A DNA stretch of 64,000 bases, from NCBI GenBank assembly GCA_001797275.1, contig MGOY01000024.1, positions 33,389-97,388 of the forward strand, in the 5' to 3' direction. The position numbers were made by a program, and so were the translations under genes. Under the pieces are notes generated by a model that saw only the letters and a list, made by a program, of their open reading frames with translations, had not been told where the DNA came from and searched no databases. Source of the stretch: Clostridiales bacterium GWF2_38_85 (GTDB taxonomy: Bacteria > Bacillota > Clostridia > Oscillospirales > CAG-382). Below are positions 9,125-17,811 of the stretch, piece after piece (within the stretch, counting starts at the first letter, position 1; each line of letters opens with the position of its first letter).

Positions 9125-9561
9125 CTGTTCTCCAATCTGCATTGTAATTCATACAACGCTGTTTTGTTCGAGTCCCACTTGAGAGTTTTGTAGACTTCGT
9201 CATAAGTCAACCAAAGGAATTCTATATGTTCATGCGAAAGTGTAATATCTTCATTACACTCAAAAGTAAAACTATATTCAGGAACCACATAAGTATCAGG
9301 CACCCAATTTTCGAGACATTGCTCCGGAAAAATATTAGTAGGAATATAACACATAGAAGTAAGTTGAATTATATTGTCAACTCTTATACCTGCTTCTTCA
9401 TAAATTTCACGCTGTGCGGCCTCAATCGGTGTTTCTTTGTCCTCACCGCCGCCGGAAATAAACTGCCATTGATCTATATCCGAACGGTGCATGACACAGA
9501 AAAGCGGTGTGCTATTATTAATTCTGTACGGAATCGCAAGTATCTGAAACGGTGCTCTCAT
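9118..9561 (-). CDS. Nudix hydrolase (NudB-like)
   Basis: 147 residues with a perfect Nudix box at about residues 38-60, GGGEDKETPIEAAQREIYEE then AGI, which matches Gx5Ex7REUxEExGU. The N-terminus (ILAIPYRINNSTPLFCVMHR) and WQFISGGGE resemble the dATP pyrophosphohydrolase/NudB branch, so a nucleotide clean-up role is likely but the substrate is inferred. Its ribosome site (GGAGG) lies inside the remnant GNAT gene upstream. Confidence 0.8.
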   Translation of the reverse strand: MRAPFQILAIPYRINNSTPLFCVMHRSDIDQWQFISGGGEDKETPIEAAQREIYEEAGIRVDNIIQLTSMCYIPTNIFPEQCLENWVPDTYVVPEYSFTFECNEDITLSHEHIEFLWLTYDEVYKTLKWDSNKTALYELQCRLENRC

Positions 9562-9564
9562 TGT

Positions 9565-9690
9565 TTATTCCTCCCTCGTAGAATAACTCGCATATCCTGC
9601 TGGAATTTCAAATGCCTAGCGGAATCCAGCTTTGTAACAAATGTGTTCAGAAGGTCCTGCCCACTGCCAGCAAATAGGGAAATAATTGCT
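9565..9690 (-). pseudogene. GNAT acetyltransferase C-terminal remnant
   Basis: The minus strand reads WQWAGPSEHICYKAGFR, a TAG stop, then AFEIPAGYASYSTREE and a TAA. This is the acetyl-CoA-side end of a GNAT-type protein (the tract ending YKAGF is the usual last helix and strand). The rest of the gene is gone. Confidence 0.5.
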
Positions 9691-9713
9691 TTTACAATAT
9701 TCAACCACTCATT

Positions 9714-10613
9714 TCAACAGCTCCATTCATTATAATACCAATTCGGTACAGGGGGTTCCATATTTTCGCACATATTCAGAAAATCCTGTGCTTGTTTTAT
9801 TCGCTTATTTACTTCATCCTCACCGAATATTTTCGCCCATGATATGTAAGTCGGATAATTACTGATAGTATAATAAGCAAGCACCTGCCAGAATTCTTCG
9901 GGCGGCTCGCCATCGAAATAGCCGCGGACTTGTCCGGTTGAAAAACACGGATAATATTGTGCTTGCCAGACAGCCTGTACAAATTCTTCCCACGGATCGC
10001 CGTAATCGCAATCGTTGAAGTCTATGATAATAAGCTTGTTATTGTCTATCATCATATTTCCGTTATGGTAGTCATTATGTATTAAGCTCTGCTGACGGTT
10101 ATTTATCAAGGAACGGTTATCTTTAAAATATTGTACAAGTTTCGCTAATTCTTCAAAGCATATTCCACATTTCTCAAATTCCCGAAGCCTGTGATTTATT
10201 TTGCTTTCAAAGACAATAGACCATTCTCCGTTTGTATCAGGTGCGGGAATAGTATGTATTTTTTGCAAAATTTGTCCCGCCTGAACACCAAGGGTATACT
10301 GCTCCGTTTCGCTCATCATTGGAAGAACAGCTTCCGCGTCCTTTCCGTTGCACCATGTCAGAAGCTGATACACATTGTTTCCGTTATCACATATTCCGAA
10401 ATCTACAGGCTTAGGCATTGGTATGCCGAAAGACGCAACGTGGCTCATCGTCTCGTATTCCGATTTTTTTTGCGCGTAATTTGAAATATCAGATAAACGC
10501 AACAGTAATCGCTCTCCGCTGTTTGTTTGAACATAATACTTTTTATCTTTTGAATAACCTTTGCTTATTTTTTCGATTTTGACAAAGGTGTCGAAATTTT
10601 TAATGTCTTTCAT
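9714..10613 (-). CDS. Aminoglycoside phosphotransferase (APH)-family protein
   Basis: 299 residues with the protein-kinase-like fold. An N-lobe (RLLLRLSDI) leads to LIHNDYHNGNMMIDNN, the Brenner-type catalytic loop with Asp and Asn, then IIIDFNDCDYGDPWEEF, carrying the metal-binding Asp. Family members phosphorylate aminoglycosides, macrolides or small metabolites; no drug can be assigned. The ATG follows the stop of the nucleotidyltransferase gene with no spacing, so the two may act as a resistance pair. Confidence 0.75.
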   Translation of the reverse strand: MKDIKNFDTFVKIEKISKGYSKDKKYYVQTNSGERLLLRLSDISNYAQKKSEYETMSHVASFGIPMPKPVDFGICDNGNNVYQLLTWCNGKDAEAVLPMMSETEQYTLGVQAGQILQKIHTIPAPDTNGEWSIVFESKINHRLREFEKCGICFEELAKLVQYFKDNRSLINNRQQSLIHNDYHNGNMMIDNNKLIIIDFNDCDYGDPWEEFVQAVWQAQYYPCFSTGQVRGYFDGEPPEEFWQVLAYYTISNYPTYISWAKIFGEDEVNKRIKQAQDFLNMCENMEPPVPNWYYNEWSC

Positions 10614-11273
10614 TCAATTCTCCTGTATTCTGTCTATCCATTCATAACCGTCCGGGAAGGAGGTTTGGAGAGCGTTTTTTAGCCACAATTTGCTATCAGC
10701 TGTCAAATGTGGCAGAGTGGCATTGAAGTCCTGTTGGTTTTCGACTCTTATCAGGTCGATTGATTTATAGAGAAGAACAAGTTCGGGCGCAAGATAACGG
10801 ATATTCCTGTTTTTAAGAATCGCCTTATCCAACTCAAGCCGAACATCTTTGTTACGTGAATAGATAAAATGTGAATCGTCTCGTTTATTCAATAAGAATT
10901 CTATGTAATCAAGGCTTGTTTGCTCTACATGTTCAATATCACATCGGTACATATCATTTTCGACAAGCTCTGCATGGAAAAACGGACAGCCTTCTCTGAC
11001 GCAAAATATATTAAGCTTTATCAGTTTTTGATCAGCGGTATCTGTGATTAGATGCACCACACCTCCACCCATAGCCTCATAGACAATCCAGCCCTGCGAC
11101 TGCATAAATGCTATTATTTTGTTCCTATCCTCCCAAAAAGCTGAGATATCAATATCACCGTGAGGACGGGTTTCTTTACCCAAATATAAATCTATTGCAT
11201 GCCCGCCGCAAAATGCATAATCAAAGCCTTGATTTTTGAGTAGATTATTGCATTCGGTTATCAGGTGATTCAT
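10614..11273 (-). CDS. Nucleotidyltransferase (aminoglycoside adenylyltransferase-like)
   Basis: 219 residues. YAFCGGHAIDLYLG followed by RPHGDIDISAFW gives the GG...DxD signature of pol-beta-type nucleotidyltransferases. The layout (a long helical C-terminal half, LAPELVLLYKS) resembles ANT(2'')/LinB-like proteins. It may nucleotidylate an antibiotic, but substrates of such chromosomal copies are often unknown. It is translationally coupled to the APH-like gene downstream. Confidence 0.7.
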   Translation of the reverse strand: MNHLITECNNLLKNQGFDYAFCGGHAIDLYLGKETRPHGDIDISAFWEDRNKIIAFMQSQGWIVYEAMGGGVVHLITDTADQKLIKLNIFCVREGCPFFHAELVENDMYRCDIEHVEQTSLDYIEFLLNKRDDSHFIYSRNKDVRLELDKAILKNRNIRYLAPELVLLYKSIDLIRVENQQDFNATLPHLTADSKLWLKNALQTSFPDGYEWIDRIQEN

Positions 11274-11433
11274 CTCATATACTCCTTAACTTCGTTTTTT
11301 AGATGCGGAAATTTATCCTTCACATGGGCAAATATTCCTTTATTGTTGCTTATTTCATAAAGCTTTGTTTCATGGAGAATTATCTTCTGATTAATTAAAA
11401 AATTCTTTTCGGTTGATTTATATATTTTTCGCT
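11270..11433 (-). pseudogene. C-terminal fragment of an unidentified protein
   Basis: An open tail without start codon reads NFLINQKIILHETKLYEISN...HVKDKFPHLKNEVKEYMR and stops in a TGA that overlaps the nucleotidyltransferase ATG by 4 nt. It follows the same pattern as the fragment at 8030: a lost gene whose stop is retained as the coupling site. Confidence 0.45.
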
Positions 11434-11469
11434 GTCAATTTTATGTATTTGTTCATCATAAGTAATGTA

Positions 11470-12120
11470 TTACTTAATAAATTTCAAGAATAGTATTTTG
11501 GGTATTTTGGAATCATTATCAGACAACAATGGTTCATTTAATGCTTTCAAATTAAATCCAGTATTTAATATACAATTGATTATATTGCTCAATGTATTGT
11601 GCCAAAAAGTAATCGGTTCCCCAAAATGTTCACTTAAAAACTCTTGATATGGGCCTTCTTTGAAATAATCTTCAAATCCAAAACATGGATGTAAAATTGA
11701 AATTAAAAATACACCACCCGATTTTAATACACGATAAGCTTCATTAACAGCAGATTCAATATCTTCTATTACCATTAAACACATTGCTGATACTATAAAA
11801 TCAAAATTTCCATCTCCTATCCCTTCTAAAGAGCAAGCATCTCTTACATAATATTTAATTTCGTTATTCTGATTTTGTCTTAAAGCTTCGTTAATTAAGT
11901 TTTCTGAAAAATCTACTCCAACAACTATAGCTCCTTTATTTGAAAATAATCTTGAATAGCCACCTTCTCCACATCCTAAGTCTAGCAATCTTTTTCCTTT
12001 TATATCACCAAGCATTTTCAATGTCTCTGGTATTAAGATATTTGTTCTGAGTTGATTAAACTCTAAAGATTTTATCCATTCTTTTGATGCATTGTCCCAT
12101 TCATTTAAGATTTCTAGCAT
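11470..12120 (-). CDS. Class I SAM-dependent methyltransferase
   Basis: About 216 residues from the ATG at 12120, which follows GGAGG; an in-frame extension to 12201 has no ribosome site. Motif I is LLDLGCGEGGYSRLF, the post-I acidic residue is in VVGVDFSENLI, and motif IV is near FDFIVSAMCLM. LKSGGVFLISILHPCF is the usual strand after motif IV. The substrate is unknown. It is more AT-rich than its neighbours, a hint of separate acquisition. Confidence 0.75.
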   Translation of the reverse strand: MLEILNEWDNASKEWIKSLEFNQLRTNILIPETLKMLGDIKGKRLLDLGCGEGGYSRLFSNKGAIVVGVDFSENLINEALRQNQNNEIKYYVRDACSLEGIGDGNFDFIVSAMCLMVIEDIESAVNEAYRVLKSGGVFLISILHPCFGFEDYFKEGPYQEFLSEHFGEPITFWHNTLSNIINCILNTGFNLKALNEPLLSDNDSKIPKILFLKFIK

Positions 12121-12271
12121 TTGGTAACCTCCACAAATATAAATATAATTTTCGAACTTCACGCAAAGCTGGTTTTTATTTTGAAATATGAATACTATCA
12201 ACTATAGCCATGCCGATGGACAGAAATACTTCACCGTGACAATGGTGTTCCATAATACATAACTATTTTCA

Positions 12272-13003
12272 TCACCTAATTAATTTTTTTATTCGCAGTA
12301 TTATCGATGGAGGAATCTCATACCAGTCAAACTCTACAGCATTATCAGGTTTTGCGAACACAGGTTCTTCCATGCCATCAAGGACAAATCCGGACTTGAA
12401 GCATATATCCATAATCATACTAAGCGGTCGGTGAAAATGAAGCACCCGTTTCCCATTTTGAGATAGTGCGGTTACTTCATGCATTTTTGGCTGAATGTAT
12501 TCGTAGGTCTGTATTCTCAATCGTAAGTAATTGTCGCAAGTATCACAGGTATAATCACTTAATTCAATAATTTTCAGCATATTCGGTGTCTGAAAACAAG
12601 GATGAACTCCTGAGAACACAAATATACCGCCCGGTGCAAGCATATCATTTACCGCCCGAAACAGCGGCTCAACATCGACAATGTCCATCACAGCCATATT
12701 TGATACTGCCTTGTCAAATGGCTTGTCAGCTTTTAATTTTATGAGTTCATCAAACTTTGTAGCATCGGCAACATGAAAATCAATCATGTCAAGCTGTTCT
12801 TTGCATCGTTCCTTTGCAAATTCTATCATCTTAGAACTGTAATCAAGCGCTGTTACTTTTACTCCCGACCTTGACATGAATCGAGAAAAGTTACCGTTGC
12901 CACAGGCAACATCATGTATTTGTTCGCCAGATTGCGGATTCAATAGCTTAAGAGTAGCAGGACGGATGATTTCTCTGTGGTACCGATTATCGGTTTCGCC
13001 CAT
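12272..13003 (-). CDS. Class I SAM-dependent methyltransferase, possibly N-truncated
   Basis: 243 residues with IHDVACGNGNFSRFMSRSG (motif I), VTALDYSSKMI and LAPGGIFVFSGVHPCFQ. The open frame continues upstream of the annotated ATG as DEIASDWDVK without a start, and the ATG at 13003 has only a weak ribosome site, so the original N-terminus may be lost. Its C-terminal half resembles the 11470 gene (HPCF and a closing FxLDGMEEP). It may be a diverged paralogue. Confidence 0.65.
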   Translation of the reverse strand: MGETDNRYHREIIRPATLKLLNPQSGEQIHDVACGNGNFSRFMSRSGVKVTALDYSSKMIEFAKERCKEQLDMIDFHVADATKFDELIKLKADKPFDKAVSNMAVMDIVDVEPLFRAVNDMLAPGGIFVFSGVHPCFQTPNMLKIIELSDYTCDTCDNYLRLRIQTYEYIQPKMHEVTALSQNGKRVLHFHRPLSMIMDICFKSGFVLDGMEEPVFAKPDNAVEFDWYEIPPSIILRIKKLIR

Positions 13004-13071
13004 TTTAACATCCCAATCACTTGCTATTTCATCTCATAATATTTGACTTTGCTTAGTTGCGTCTTTGTAAT

Positions 13072-13668
13072 TTAGCATTGTATTATTTTAACTACCTCTC
13101 TAATTCTTTCGGTAAACTTGCTGTTGGGTTTTTGTTTATGTTTTTCATTTTTTTGTTCTTTAAATAATTCATCAAGATACGGATATGCTTCATGTGATGG
13201 AATGAATGCTCCGGCGTCTATCATTTGTTTAATTTGTTTTATACTTACCCACTTAGCATCACATGTTTCTTCTGGTTGTAAAACAATAGTCGAAATATCA
13301 ACCTCTTGACGGAATACCCAAGCATCAATAATAACATTTCCATCATCGTTTATATGAGGTTCGCTATAACGCTTAAATAGCTGTCCGTTTTGAGGATCAA
13401 GTGTTATTCCATTTTATTCCTTTGTTTCCTTCAAAGTTGTTTTCAAGCTATCATCACCTGCAACTGCACATCCGCCAGTTGTTTGCTATAAGCCATCCCA
13501 CCAGCCTTCGCCGAGAGATCTTCGAGAGATAAGAAATTCGCCTTTACCATTCATAATCCACACTTGCGCCACAAGGTGATATTCACCTTTTTGCATAATC
13601 TTTCCGCGTTCGTGTAGACATCCTGTCTTATTGCCGTTTTCGTCTAATATATCCCAGTATTCAGTCAT
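13072..13668 (-). pseudogene. Nudix hydrolase (IPP-isomerase-like), interrupted
   Basis: One frame reads MTEYWDILDENGNKTGCLHE...FLISRRSLGEGWWDGL, a TAG, QTTGGCAVAGDDSLKTTLKE, a TAA, then an intact tail to 13072. The layout is that of the Idi/MutT-like Nudix proteins. The TAG replaces an expected Trp and the TAA an expected Glu in the Nudix helix, so the enzyme is dead unless these are errors. The ATG overlaps the stop of the GNAT-HIT gene by 4 nt. Confidence 0.75.
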
Positions 13669-14606
13669 TTCAAAAGTTCCTCTCTCATTCGCACAACAAA
13701 CCATATAAATTCCTCATCGCTTTCGTACGGAGATGGCTCTGTTATACGGTAATCGATAGGTGCGGATGGGAAATCATCGTCAAGATAACGTGGGAACAAG
13801 TGGCAATGAATATGCGGTCCGGAATTTGCGTGGATTTCATAATTTATTTTAACAGCTCCCGTTACCTTGCGCAGTGCAGATCCAACACGCTGAACATCAC
13901 TCATAAAGCCTGCCATCTCATCATGCGGTATATCCTCGAAATTGACATAGTGATTCTTCATCAGAACGTGACACTTGCCGAACAGTCTACCCTGCGCAAT
14001 CCGTTCAGCGGTTGCAAAGGAATATTCTAGCTCTGCAATATCAAGCAGAGAATCGGGAGCAGGGGCATTATTGCAACACAGGCAGTTTTCAAGGAGTGAG
14101 TATTTTGCATAATCGAGATATTTGAAATGAAAGCTGCCGCCTCGTTTTTCATTTGTGGGTGAAAGCGTCATCTTGCAACGCTTGTTGCCGTTTTCATCGT
14201 TAAACTCTTCGGTCTCGGTAAATCCGGCTTTTTGATAAACAGCTCTTGCAGCTTCGCCGCCCGCACAGTCTGCCGGAAACGTAATAACTATTATCTCTCT
14301 TTTATTATCAAGATGCCTGAGCGCCGTGCCAAGCAGACGCTTGCCTATGCCGCGGTCTCTTGAATTGGGCTGAACGGCAAACCATGAAATTCGGCTGTTC
14401 GTTCTTGAAAAGCCGATAACTCCCAAAACCCTTCCGCTCATTCTGTCTACAGCCGCAAGAGCTTCATATTTACTTATTTTGCTCTCCATATAGTCATGAA
14501 AAAACTTATCCGACGCCATATTCGGACTGTTGAATAGCACTGCAACAGTATCCGCAAGCTCAGTCCACGTCGCTTTATCTTCATTTGTCGCCCATCTTAT
14601 CAGCAT
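13665..14606 (-). CDS. GNAT acetyltransferase-HIT family fusion protein
   Basis: About 313 residues from the ATG at 14606 (GGAGG upstream). Residues 1-150 are a GNAT domain with ISWFAVQPNSRDRGIGKRLL, where RDRGIG is the acetyl-CoA pyrophosphate loop, and YQKAGFTETEEF. Residues 190-313 are a HIT domain with INYEIHANSGPHIHCHLFPR, containing the HxHxH catalytic tract. HIT proteins hydrolyse or transfer nucleotides. The fusion suggests two steps on one small molecule, but the substrate is unknown. It is coupled to the Nudix pseudogene downstream. Confidence 0.75.
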   Translation of the reverse strand: MLIRWATNEDKATWTELADTVAVLFNSPNMASDKFFHDYMESKISKYEALAAVDRMSGRVLGVIGFSRTNSRISWFAVQPNSRDRGIGKRLLGTALRHLDNKREIIVITFPADCAGGEAARAVYQKAGFTETEEFNDENGNKRCKMTLSPTNEKRGGSFHFKYLDYAKYSLLENCLCCNNAPAPDSLLDIAELEYSFATAERIAQGRLFGKCHVLMKNHYVNFEDIPHDEMAGFMSDVQRVGSALRKVTGAVKINYEIHANSGPHIHCHLFPRYLDDDFPSAPIDYRITEPSPYESDEEFIWFVVRMREELLK

Positions 14607-14617
14607 TTTTACCTCCG

Positions 14618-15715
14618 TCACTTATAAATATCCGTTCTGATATTTCCGGTTTTGAAATCAACTTTCCAATCGCCGTATTCGTAATCTTCGGGTATTTTGA
14701 TATAGCAACCTATTGTATCATCGCGTTTACGATCGATAATGCCCGAAATATTCTTATTCCCGATGTTGCCCTCCGCGACTGTAATCGTGTCGGCTTTACA
14801 TGTAAGAACAATCCCGATATGATCACACCATGTGCTGTTTTGGGATTTGTCCTCGCAGGGAATGATATTGTTATATACTACGATATTTCCTCGTTCGGGT
14901 GTATATCCGTCTTTTTCGTAATGACAATACCCGTGTTTGTTCGCCCACTCGTACCACGCGGCAACACAGGCAAAGCGGCAATTTGCGACTTCTTTTGCGG
15001 TATGTGGCGTGCGAAGTGGCAACACAAGTCCAGCTTTAACACAGCAATGATAAACAAATGCTGCGCACCAAGCATGGTCAAGTTCGTTAAAAGCAGATTT
15101 CTCCGGGAAGTATTTGATAATATCCATATAATCCGTATTATCGGCTTCGCCCTTGATATTCTTTTGTGCCAACATCTCAGCAATATCGGCGACTTTGTTC
15201 TGTGTGAATACAGGCTTGAACTCTGCACTTTCATCTTTGGCTGCTGCCGGTACATCAATACCGAATTCAACGGCAGCACGGCTCAGGCGTTTGCCGTAAA
15301 AAGCTTTTGATGTAACATCATAAAGATAATGCTGAAGGATATCGCAGTCCTTGAGCAGCTCATCGTACTCGTCATGAATATACGCTTTGTCAGAATGATG
15401 ATATATTGCGGATTTTATTATTGTCTGCTCATCTTCAAGGAAAAGCCCGGTAAGGTCATATTTAAAAGCTACACGAACCATTTCGGCACCGTTATGCGAA
15501 TGCAGCGACCGCACGCCTGTCTTATATGAATAGACATCGTGTAATAACCCGATAATTGTAGCAATTTCAGGATTCAAATCACGCTTTTTGGCTAACAGAG
15601 CCATACACTCCGCCACTCCGTAAGAATGGATATATGCTGCTCGCTTTTCTCCGAAATCTGAAACACTGTCAAAAATATTATTAACATAGTTCTGTACTTT
15701 TTCAATCCTACTCAC
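14618..15715 (-). CDS. HD phosphohydrolase-CHAP-like fusion protein
   Basis: About 365 residues from a GTG at 15715 with GGAG upstream; an ATG at 15781 is in frame but has no site and would overlap the small gene. Residues 30-150 form an HD domain (AAYIHSYGVAECM, IIGLLHDVYSYKTG, YHHSDKAYIHDEYDELLKDCDI). Residues 225-350 look like a CHAP/NlpC-type amidase (AWCAAFVYHCC, ERGNIVVY, WCDHIGIVL, VAEGNIG) with Cys and His in the right order. No signal peptide, so it is probably cytosolic. The pairing is unusual and its function is unknown. Confidence 0.65.
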   Translation of the reverse strand: MSRIEKVQNYVNNIFDSVSDFGEKRAAYIHSYGVAECMALLAKKRDLNPEIATIIGLLHDVYSYKTGVRSLHSHNGAEMVRVAFKYDLTGLFLEDEQTIIKSAIYHHSDKAYIHDEYDELLKDCDILQHYLYDVTSKAFYGKRLSRAAVEFGIDVPAAAKDESAEFKPVFTQNKVADIAEMLAQKNIKGEADNTDYMDIIKYFPEKSAFNELDHAWCAAFVYHCCVKAGLVLPLRTPHTAKEVANCRFACVAAWYEWANKHGYCHYEKDGYTPERGNIVVYNNIIPCEDKSQNSTWCDHIGIVLTCKADTITVAEGNIGNKNISGIIDRKRDDTIGCYIKIPEDYEYGDWKVDFKTGNIRTDIYK

Positions 15716-15794
15716 TATATAGTTTCTCCTTTGCTTTTCGTATGATACTTTCAATAAATTCGGGATTATACGGTTCAACAATAATGGTTCTCAT
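15708..15794 (-). CDS. 28-residue ORF resembling a GrpB N-terminus (remnant)
   Basis: MRTIIVEPYNPEFIESIIRK with a short tail resembles the beginning of GrpB/UPF0157-type nucleotidyltransferases (VVEPYxPxW). Its ATG overlaps the upstream HD gene by 4 nt, and its stop overlaps the GTG of the HD-CHAP gene. It is probably the leftover of a deleted gene that still carries the coupling signals. Confidence 0.45.
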   Translation of the reverse strand: MRTIIVEPYNPEFIESIIRKAKEKLYSE

Positions 15795-16450
15795 ACAGAA
15801 TCCTCTCCGTTTGCGCCCTTTATTATTTCATCCATATCCCAGATTTCACCATCAGATTCCATTGCAAAACGAGCGGTAAAATTCTTCAGAAATTCTACTT
15901 TATCGTCATATATGGCACGGCTGACTTCAAAATTTAACTCATCACGGTATCTGGAAAAGTCAAGTGGACGCTCAATTACAAGATAATTACTCACATCATT
16001 TATCGTTTCATCATGAGGTACTGCATAAAGAAAATTCATCCAAATATCAAAGGTTCCGAAGTGGTCAAGGTGGTCGGCATCCTGATGTATTTTCACCCAG
16101 TCTGATAAGTCAGTATGGTCGCATTGTCTGTCATCATGTACGGCGATAATACCGCAGATTTCATCAATCTCTGCCTGTGAACAACAACCTCCGAACAACG
16201 TTCTCGCCAATTCCGCACCTGCTGTGCCGTGATTATTACCGCCATTTGCAATATCGTGAAACCATGCCGCTGCAGTCAGAATGTCATCATGTGAGCAGTC
16301 ATCAGGAAATATCAACTTTCTCAGCGTTATAACGAGCTTTGCCACTCGTTCGCCATGATAATATTTGTTGCCGCGTTCTTTCCACGAGTGACTTCGCTTA
16401 TCTTTCATTTGCTCAGCGGCAATTAATTTGATTTTGTCAAGTTCCATCAT
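15791..16450 (-). CDS. HD domain-containing protein
   Basis: 219 residues. KYYHGERVAKLVITLRK, ILTAAAWFHDIANGG, IIAVHDDRQ and IHQDADHLDHFG supply the H...HD...H...D metal ligands of an HD phosphohydrolase. The order is typical of small bacterial HD proteins that act on nucleotides or phosphorylated metabolites. It lies 2 nt from the XRE-methyltransferase gene stop and runs into the small coupled ORF downstream. Confidence 0.8.
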   Translation of the reverse strand: MMELDKIKLIAAEQMKDKRSHSWKERGNKYYHGERVAKLVITLRKLIFPDDCSHDDILTAAAWFHDIANGGNNHGTAGAELARTLFGGCCSQAEIDEICGIIAVHDDRQCDHTDLSDWVKIHQDADHLDHFGTFDIWMNFLYAVPHDETINDVSNYLVIERPLDFSRYRDELNFEVSRAIYDDKVEFLKNFTARFAMESDGEIWDMDEIIKGANGEDSV

Positions 16451-16452
16451 TT

Positions 16453-17424
16453 TTATACCGCCTTATGCACATAAATTGACGCCGAATATGGACACTGCAT
16501 ATTGATGTCCATTTCCACAATATCATCGATAACAAATCCTGCCGCAGTCATTTCGCGGATGTATCCATCCTTTGTTCTCGCTCTTGCCGGGACAAGAGGG
16601 ATTAACACCTCAATATTATGACCGTTATTAGTAACCGAGCGCTTCTCCGGAGTTTCATAATCGCTACCTGAGATTATTTTCCATTCGGCAAAGGAGTTGA
16701 CAACGCCGTCGTACGCGTCTGTCCTGTAGCTTTCGCGGAAGAAAAGCATATGTGCTCCAAGCTTTAACGAGTCATACACGTTTTTCAGATATTTTTGTCT
16801 GTCAGCATCGGTTACAAGCATGTGATAGCCCATGACATCAAGCGCGGCATCGTATTCACCTGCGACTTTTTCATTTACCATATCAAGCTGTGACACAGTC
16901 GCGTATGAAAAATCGTTCAATACAGATTTGGATTTCTCCACCGCAGTCGGAGCAATATCCACGCCGTGATAAATACAACCGAGCTTTGACAATATGATTC
17001 CGCAGGAGCCTTCTCCGCAGGCGTATTCAATTATTGGTTTTCCTTGCAGGTTGTTGTCAGCCACCCATTTAGAAAGAGCTTTTATCAATATTTCATCATC
17101 CGGTGAATGTCCCCAGCAGGTTGCGCCTGCGGCGTATACCTTCTGATAACGGTTTTCATATGAAAGATAATAAGGTGTTTGAGATACCTCACACTTGTCT
17201 TCCGGTATTGCTTCAATAATATCTCCAAAGTCACAATTCAAATATTCACAAATAGATAAAAGCACAGAAAGAGATACATTTTCATTTTTACCCATTTTAG
17301 CCATTGTGCCTTTACTCACACCTATTGCTGCTTGTAATTGCCCCTTTTTAATGTTTTTATCGATCATCAATTTCCAAAGCTTATTATATGAAATACGCAT
17401 TTGTATTCCATTTATTTCCTGCAT
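16453..17424 (-). CDS. XRE-type regulator fused to a SAM-dependent methyltransferase
   Basis: About 323 residues from the ATG at 17424 (GAGGTG upstream). Residues 10-75 are an XRE/Cro helix-turn-helix of the short type (LQAAIGVSKGTMAKM, LLSICEYLNCDFGDIIE). Residues 110-300 are a class I methyltransferase (IIEYACGEGSCGIILSKLG, YHGVDIAPTAVEK, LDVMGYHMLV). It could be a DNA-bound methyltransferase or a regulator that senses SAM; neither is proven. It is the first gene of the minus-strand array that runs down to 6.7 kb. Confidence 0.75.
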   Translation of the reverse strand: MQEINGIQMRISYNKLWKLMIDKNIKKGQLQAAIGVSKGTMAKMGKNENVSLSVLLSICEYLNCDFGDIIEAIPEDKCEVSQTPYYLSYENRYQKVYAAGATCWGHSPDDEILIKALSKWVADNNLQGKPIIEYACGEGSCGIILSKLGCIYHGVDIAPTAVEKSKSVLNDFSYATVSQLDMVNEKVAGEYDAALDVMGYHMLVTDADRQKYLKNVYDSLKLGAHMLFFRESYRTDAYDGVVNSFAEWKIISGSDYETPEKRSVTNNGHNIEVLIPLVPARARTKDGYIREMTAAGFVIDDIVEMDINMQCPYSASIYVHKAV

Positions 17425-17599
17425 ACTCGTCACCTCAAACAATAGTTTGGATTAAGTATATCAGAATTATGTTTATAAAACAAGGCATATGGTCTAAATA
17501 AGTGTACATATTAGTATAAAAATCCATAACTGGATATTGACACATTTATATTTATGTGATATTCTATATAAAAGGTTTACAAGGAGGCAGAAGCTCGCT

Positions 17600-17719
17600 A
17601 TGACTGCAAATAAAGTCCATATGAATATGCAGCAAGTACAACTCGTAGTCATGCGCGTTATTTATAACGCTGGCGACGGGCTTTTGCCGTGTTTCGTAAG
17701 AAACGCTTTATACTCATAA
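17600..17719 (+). CDS. Putative leader peptide (39 residues)
   Basis: It starts MTANKVHMNMQQVQLVVMR and ends with a cysteine- and leucine-containing tail (GDGLLPCFVRNALYS). AAGGAGG lies 12 nt upstream. It ends 32 nt before a strong terminator that separates it from the methyltransferase gene. This is the layout of translational-arrest or attenuation leaders in front of resistance genes; a ribosome-sensing role is inference. Confidence 0.55.
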   Translation: MTANKVHMNMQQVQLVVMRVIYNAGDGLLPCFVRNALYS

Positions 17720-17750
17720 CTGTTTTATTAAATAAAACTTTTACGAACAT

Positions 17751-17788
17751 AACGGTTGAAGGCTCATAAAAAGCTTTCAACCGTTTTT
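17751..17788 (+). terminator. Attenuator-like terminator before the methyltransferase
   Basis: AACGGTTGAA pairs with TTCAACCGTT around a 15-nt loop, followed by TTTTTATTATT. A weaker hairpin (GTTTTATTaAATAAAAC, about 17722-17738) lies just upstream and may compete with it. Confidence 0.75.
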
Positions 17789-17811
17789 ATTATTATAAGG
17801 AGGATTTCACT

